Shown here: positions 15,809 through 18,983 of the stretch, in pieces
Numbering within the stretch: position 1 is the first letter of the stretch
How the letters are laid out: the number at the start of each line of letters is the position of its first letter
NCBI GenBank assembly: GCA_002373875.1
Contig: DFKQ01000030.1
Location: forward strand, 1-18,983
Reading direction: 5' to 3'
Length of the DNA: 18,983 bases
From: Lachnospiraceae bacterium UBA3641
GTDB lineage: Bacteria; Bacillota; Clostridia; Lachnospirales; Lachnospiraceae
Position numbers and translations under genes: made by a program
Notes under the pieces: model-generated
Database searches by the model: none
Told to the model about the DNA's origin: nothing
Seen by the model: only the letters and a program-made list of their open reading frames with translations

Positions 15809-15837
15809 ATATTATGGGTGAGGGGTTAATGTGTCTA
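15809..15837 (-). promoter_or_regulatory. Predicted metNI promoter
   Basis: Minus-strand -35 TAGACA (15837-15832), a 17-bp spacer, and -10 TAATAT (15814-15809). The surrounding TATAT sequence offers an alternative -10 TATTAT at 15811-15806, but with a 20-bp spacer. Confidence 0.6.
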
Positions 15838-15859
15838 ATATGTAAATTCAATGAATGAT

Positions 15860-15876
15860 TATAGGAATAGCCTATA
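15860..15876. promoter_or_regulatory. MET-box-like palindrome upstream of metN
   Basis: TATAGG-N5-CCTATA, centred 66 bp upstream of the predicted start and 22 bp from the -35 edge. This is the classic recognition-site position of LysR-type activators and the same geometry as the metQ copy. Confidence 0.65.
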
Positions 15877-15879
15877 TGA

Positions 15880-16065
15880 GATGCGTATTACGGGGGAGGC
15901 TCTTGCGGATTATTCATCTATGACTGGATCAGCTCATGTGTCCCGACCGGCACCTCATACATACTTGCCGCACAGCTTGATAAAAATGTCAAGCTCTTTA
16001 CCAGGTGGTACGAGGAAAAATACAGATATTTCCTACCTTCAGAGCATCCTGATTTTATAGCCTAA
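15880..16065 (+). pseudogene. 5'-truncated gene remnant, family not recognised
   Basis: The frame opens after a TGA (15877-15879) and runs 61 codons to TAA at 16063 with no usable start codon. The product is strongly protein-like: it opens YYGGGSCGLFIYDWIS and continues with LAAQLDKNVKLF, RWYEEKYRYF and LPSEHPDFIA, with Tyr-, Trp- and charged-rich composition. It therefore looks like the C-terminal end of a gene whose front has been lost. The deletion edge lies next to the metN upstream palindrome. I do not recognise the family. A second frame over the same bases (15851-16060) has a start codon but a composition unlike a protein. Confidence 0.5.
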
Positions 16066-16147
16066 CTAAATATGTAATAAATGCCCACAAATGCATCAAT
16101 ATATGTATAATACAGCTATAAAGTATATCCTAACCTAAGGGGGCTGT

Positions 16148-16384
16148 ATGGGAACCATAATTAAAAAGAAAATCAAAGGCCAGAATTACTACTATGGCGA
16201 ATCCAAGCGCATTGATGGTAAGCCTAAAATCGTGAACCAGAAGTATCTTGGTTCCGCCGACAAACTACTACAGCTGGCTTCTGATACAGGCAGGTCCATA
16301 CAGGATCAGGTTCTTTATGCGCATGAAGTCCAGTTTGGAACTGTGGCTCTGCTATATGACTTGTTTTATCATGAACATTTCTGA
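16148..16384 (+). pseudogene. IS1634-type transposase, N-terminal fragment
   Basis: The 78-residue frame begins MGTIIKKKIKGQNYYY and contains KRIDGKPKIVNQKYLG and the VQFGTVALLYDL segment. These are the N-terminal features of IS1634/IS4-superfamily transposases (COG5421 type), which are usually 500-570 residues. It stops abruptly at 16382, with no DDE catalytic core downstream; the next sequence is the AT-rich Abi locus on the opposite strand. A ribosome binding site (AAGGGGG) precedes the ATG. The element ends could not be identified, so only a remnant is claimed. Confidence 0.75.
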
Positions 16385-16425
16385 TTAACAGACAAAAATT
16401 TTATAAAATGAAAAAGCATAATTTA

Positions 16426-17301
16426 TTACCACCGTAACAACTCCTTCCAGTTCTTTGGAAATCCCATTGTCTTCACATCCACTTTTTCATATTTATCTAT
16501 CAGCATTTCTATCTGATCCACATATTGATTCCAATGCGCATCGTTTTTCAAAATCTGCTTCATGCAAAGAAGTACTCCAAATATTCGGTTATTACCAATA
16601 CCGGCTTGTGAATATTCTTTGTAAAGCATCGGAGTTTTTGAAAGCTTTGCGTTATATAATCTTCCATAATGTGCGCAGATATTTCGCACATAGGAAATAC
16701 TCTCTAACCAGCTTTCTAAATATGTATAACCAATTCCGAAGCTTTGCGCTACCGCTTTCTTGTCCGCATTCTTCATATTCTTGTAAAACTTTGAAAGTGT
16801 GCCAAAACTAAATATCTCTACCAAGGCATATATCGGCAAATCTCCACCTTCATAGTTTTCCTTAAAGTTTCTGACAAACGGAGCTTTCGAATTTCTTCCA
16901 AGTTCTTCTTCGATATCCTCTAAAAATGTATTATAATACTCTTCGTCAACAAAATTCGCAGCCTCTTTATATCCCAGAACCCCATATGTATCCGCAAAAT
17001 AATTAGCAATTCGACATCTTACGTTAACTTCTATCTTTTCAATTTCCGCAAACATAATCTGCCTGAAATTCGCATTGAACAAATATAACTCCACAATCTG
17101 CTCAAAAGTTACGCCTTCATTATAATTTCCATTTTTAGGCTTAAAGCCCAGGCTGTATGCCTTTATTAACCTAAAGTAAGAAATATCATTTAGTATTTTC
17201 TTGGCATAATCCTCGTCATTAATGATAAGTCCAAGCGATTTCAGATTTTCAACTTGTTCATCGATTGACATCGATGGTTGATGTTGTTTCAGTTCCCCCA
17301 T
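16426..17301 (-). CDS. Abi_2 family (AbiD/AbiF-like) HEPN abortive-infection protein
   Basis: A 291-residue protein of the Abi_2 family, linked to abortive phage infection. The N-terminal part has the family's YFRLIKAY-type helix (about residues 43-50) and the EIEKIEVNVR segment (about 86-95). The C-terminal part carries RNICAHYGRLYN, in which R206 and H211 form the RX4H ribonuclease motif of HEPN proteins. The likely role is an RNase that halts growth on infection; the target is unknown. The ATG at 17301 has AAGGAG seven bases upstream. An earlier in-frame ATG at 17343 lies inside the leader hairpin and is rejected. The gene is clearly more AT-rich than its neighbours and sits among remnants, pointing to horizontal transfer. 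Its own promoter and structured leader follow upstream. The family is firm; antiphage activity is inferred. Confidence 0.88.
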   Translation of the reverse strand: MGELKQHQPSMSIDEQVENLKSLGLIINDEDYAKKILNDISYFRLIKAYSLGFKPKNGNYNEGVTFEQIVELYLFNANFRQIMFAEIEKIEVNVRCRIANYFADTYGVLGYKEAANFVDEEYYNTFLEDIEEELGRNSKAPFVRNFKENYEGGDLPIYALVEIFSFGTLSKFYKNMKNADKKAVAQSFGIGYTYLESWLESISYVRNICAHYGRLYNAKLSKTPMLYKEYSQAGIGNNRIFGVLLCMKQILKNDAHWNQYVDQIEMLIDKYEKVDVKTMGFPKNWKELLRW

Positions 17302-17325
17302 GCGTTTTCTCCTTAGAATTAAAAG

Positions 17326-17369
17326 ACCCAACGTGGTCCGCATCGTTGAGAGGCGTGTTGGGTTCTGTT
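17326..17369 (-). ncRNA. Structured leader RNA of the Abi_2 gene (abiF-motif-like)
   Basis: From the predicted start at about 17369, the RNA soon forms a stem of ACCCAAC (17363-17357) with GTTGGGT (17332-17326). A possible inner CGC/GCG pair (17355-17353 with 17341-17339) closes a loop. CTTTT follows directly, so a short terminated RNA of about 48 bases or read-through into the gene are both possible. A conserved structured RNA upstream of Abi_2 genes (abiF motif) has been described, as I recall; membership here is not tested. Confidence 0.55.
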
Positions 17370-17375
17370 ACAGTT

Positions 17376-17405
17376 ATTATATACCACTATTTCGAAAAAA
17401 GACAA
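17376..17405 (-). promoter_or_regulatory. Promoter of the Abi_2 locus
   Basis: Minus-strand -35 TTGTCT (17405-17400), an 18-bp spacer, and consensus -10 TATAAT (17381-17376), with long T/A tracts upstream (about 17419-17446) that could act as an UP element. Confidence 0.7.
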
Positions 17406-17647
17406 CAATTATCCTAAACATTTTTTTAAATTTTTTTTAAAAAACCAGCAGGAGCTATTACTCCATCGAGGGCAGTCCGGTTAACAGATACTACAATTCC
17501 AAAATGGGGGTACGATGGGGTACAAATCACTTCCCCCCGCCCCCAAGCCCTTGATTTCTGCCCTGCCCGCGTTACGCCTCCCTGCATCCTTGTCCTTGCC
17601 GCCCTTTTTCTCTTCGGAAGGCTCCTTCTCCCTGTAAAAATTCCCGA

Positions 17648-17854
17648 TTATCGGGGACAGGATCGCATTGGATGCTCCTCCATCAGTGTTGTAACCTGAT
17701 CCATGTACAGATCAATATCCGGTATATCATCCGAATCCGTAAAGGGAAGCGCGCTTACGGACTGCGCTCCTCTTATCAGCTATTCCGATTCCTCCTTTGT
17801 TATATTCGGCAGGACCCATGACACGTATGACTTGAGGCTTCCGGTATAGCGCTG
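17648..17854 (-). pseudogene. DUF1836-like protein remnant
   Basis: The minus strand from 17854 reads through SLKSYVSWVLPNITKEESE, a TAG (17782-17780), then LIRGAQSVSALPF and IPDIDLYMDQVTTLMEEH before a TAA at 17650-17648. The IDLYMDQVTTLME segment is typical of the start of DUF1836 proteins, whose body (about 100 more residues) is missing. The internal stop and the abrupt end show decay. A neighbouring frame over 17465-17690 (GASNAILSPIIGNFY and on, ending in a Gly/Lys-rich tail) is also open, but I cannot assign it. Otherwise 17447-17640 shows nothing I can support. Confidence 0.5.
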
Positions 17855-18290
17855 TCAATGGTTTCCTTTATCTATCTTCAGAACGGCGGGACCATTTACA
17901 TGCCCGATAAGATCAAGGCCGACACCATTGCCGGAGCTTACACTTCTCCCGCCCAGTTTAAAACCTATGAATCCGCCTTTTACAACGCAGTTTTCATAAA
18001 TATGTACGGAATGACCGAAACCTGTGCTGCCTATTGTCTCACAAGGCCCGGTGACAGTGACTATGTAAGGCATCATACCGTGGGCAGGCCCATTCCCGGC
18101 GTTGAACTGGCTGTATGGGATGAGAAGAGGGGGATATTTCCCGTCAAAGAGACCGGCGAGATCATTACAAGGGGCTACCATCTTAAGAATGAATACTATA
18201 AGCTTCTCACTTCCGAACAGGGAATGCCAACGGCAAGGTAGACCAGCTCAAGCTGCATTTCGATATGCGGCTCAAGATAGGGCGGCTTCA
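17846..18290 (+). pseudogene. Degraded acyl-CoA synthetase (AMP-forming ligase)
   Basis: Pieces of an adenylate-forming ligase remain in order. LQNGGTIYMPDKIKADTI (from about 17875) matches the middle of the large domain. YGMTETCA (about 18004) is the adenine-binding A5 motif. VGRPIPGVEL and GEIITRGYHLKNEYYK (about 18148-18200) correspond to the A6-A7 region. NANGKVDQLKLHFDM (about 18225-18270) contains the A10 lysine motif but is in another frame. The segment between the first two pieces and most of the C-terminal domain are missing. Full-length relatives have about 500-560 residues, so this is a non-functional relic with at least two deletions and a frameshift. Confidence 0.8.
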
Positions 18291-18294
18291 GCGG

Positions 18295-18331
18295 AAAAAA
18301 TGGCACAGCCTGAATAATCAGGCTGTGCCAT
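18295..18331 (-). terminator. Rho-independent terminator of cysK
   Basis: ATGGCACAGCCTGA (18300-18313) and TCAGGCTGTGCCAT (18318-18331) form a perfect 14-bp stem with a 4-base loop. On the minus strand it is followed by TTTTTT. It begins 11 bases after the cysK stop. Confidence 0.92.
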
Positions 18332-18342
18332 CCGTTACATAT

Positions 18343-18983
18343 TTATTCCGTAAACAAAGCAGTCGAGTAATACCTGTCACCACTGTCGGGAAGGAGGGCT
18401 ACTATGGTCTTGCCCTTATTCTCCGGCTTCCTGGCGTATTCTATGGCCGCATGAAGGGCAGCACCCGAAGAGATACCTACCGATATGCCTTCCTTCTTCG
18501 CAAGCAGCTTAGCCGCGGCGAAGGCATCCTCATTCTTAGCCCTGAATATCTCATCATATACATCAGTATTGAGTACATCCGGCACGAAGCCCGCGCCTAT
18601 TCCCTGAATCTTATGCGAACCCGAACGTCCCTCCGATAGTACGGGAGAATCATCCGGCTCAAGGGCAACAACCTTCACATCGGGATTCTGCTCCTTAAGG
18701 TATTCACCCGTTCCCGTAACCGTTCCGCCGGTACCGACGCCGGCAATGAAGATATCAACATTGCCATCTGTATCCTTCCATATCTCGGGACCGGTGGTCT
18801 TCTTATGTATTGCCGGATTGGCGGGATTGACGAACTGACCGGGGATAAAGCTTCCCTCTATCTCCTTCGACAGCTCCTCAGCCTTGGCAATGGCGCCCTT
18901 CATACCCTTTGACCCTTCCGTAAGCACTATCTCGGCACCGTATGACTTTAATATGCTCCTTCTCTCAACGCTCATGGTCTCGG
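18343..18983 (-). CDS. cysK: Cysteine synthase A (O-acetylserine sulfhydrylase), 5' end outside window
   Basis: This is the C-terminal about 213 residues of a PLP-dependent O-acetylserine (thiol)-lyase, which makes cysteine from O-acetylserine and sulfide. The gene runs off the window end, so the first hundred or so residues, including the PLP lysine, are not seen. Visible are ETMSVERR followed by LKSYGAEIVLTEG, the FVNPANPAIH segment, the phosphate-binding loop GVGTGGTVTGTG, and GISSGAAL with the Ser that contacts the PLP ring nitrogen. The ATG at 18975 is an internal Met of the conserved TMS motif, not the start. A strong terminator follows the stop. Next to metNIQ it makes a sulfur amino acid neighbourhood, broken by the remnants at 15880-18290. 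Confidence 0.95.
   Translation of the reverse strand, partial: ETMSVERRSILKSYGAEIVLTEGSKGMKGAIAKAEELSKEIEGSFIPGQFVNPANPAIHKKTTGPEIWKDTDGNVDIFIAGVGTGGTVTGTGEYLKEQNPDVKVVALEPDDSPVLSEGRSGSHKIQGIGAGFVPDVLNTDVYDEIFRAKNEDAFAAAKLLAKKEGISVGISSGAALHAAIEYARKPENKGKTIVALLPDSGDRYYSTALFTE

Noticed and set aside
15690..15840. SAM riboswitch or T-box upstream of metN
   Set aside because: No conserved core of either class was recognisable; only a simple hairpin is present.
17400..17560. Prophage or integrative-element attachment site near the Abi gene
   Set aside because: No integrase, tRNA end or flanking direct repeat was found to support it.
17855..18181. Minus-strand 108-codon open frame
   Set aside because: It lies antisense to the acyl-CoA synthetase remnant, whose motifs are on the plus strand.
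1..18983. CRISPR arrays, tRNA or rRNA genes
   Set aside because: No regularly spaced repeat-spacer series, no tRNA-like cloverleaf with a TTCRANNC arm and no rRNA sequence were recognised; the repeats present are hairpins and MITEs.

Overview
The window looks like part of the chromosome of a low-to-mid GC Firmicute, most likely of the Lachnospiraceae. The evidence is strong AGGAGG-type ribosome binding sites, lipobox lipoproteins, the codon habits (many CTT, AAG, GAT and TAT codons) and the families present. The genus is an inference; there is no rRNA or tRNA gene to anchor it.

Layout. (1) 132-5640 is a minus-strand efflux operon in the order tetR-type repressor, long RND adaptor lipoprotein, RND permease. 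The genes overlap at both junctions, and one promoter carries overlapping inverted repeats at its start point, so the repressor probably controls itself and the pump. A 31-bp inverted repeat sits on the permease stop codon. (2) 5747-6772 is a plus-strand SDR-type NAD-dependent epimerase. It converges on, and overlaps by 9 bp, a minus-strand membrane-anchored c-di-GMP phosphodiesterase with a degenerate GGDEF and an intact EAL domain. (3) 8750-12308 holds an unrecognised secreted lipoprotein, a TlpA/ResA-type thioredoxin lipoprotein and a YqhD/Bdh-type iron alcohol dehydrogenase. They are separated by GC-rich hairpins that share the core GGACGGTTCCGTCC. (4) 12309-12836 is a repeat-dense intergenic stretch. 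It contains a complete 214-bp miniature transposon with 17-bp terminal inverted repeats starting GTAA and an 8-bp target duplication, probably IS66-derived; a truncated relative forms the leader of the lipoprotein gene at 8763. (5) 12837-15690 is the methionine ABC importer metN-metI-metQ on the minus strand.

(6) 15880-18290 is a decayed, partly foreign segment: a headless gene remnant, an IS1634-type transposase N-terminus, an intact AT-rich Abi_2/HEPN abortive-infection gene with a structured leader RNA, a DUF1836-like remnant, and a broken acyl-CoA synthetase. (7) 18343 to the window end is the 3' two thirds of cysK.

The most notable results are two. First, the palindrome TATAGG-N5-CCTATA occurs three times in the metNIQ locus. 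Two copies sit at exactly the same distance upstream of predicted metN and metQ promoters, as expected for a LysR-type activator of methionine uptake. Second, the Abi_2 gene has its own promoter and a stem-loop leader ending in a short U-tract, which fits the idea that such HEPN toxins are paired with a cognate RNA. metNIQ and cysK make a sulfur amino acid neighbourhood interrupted by the decayed segment.
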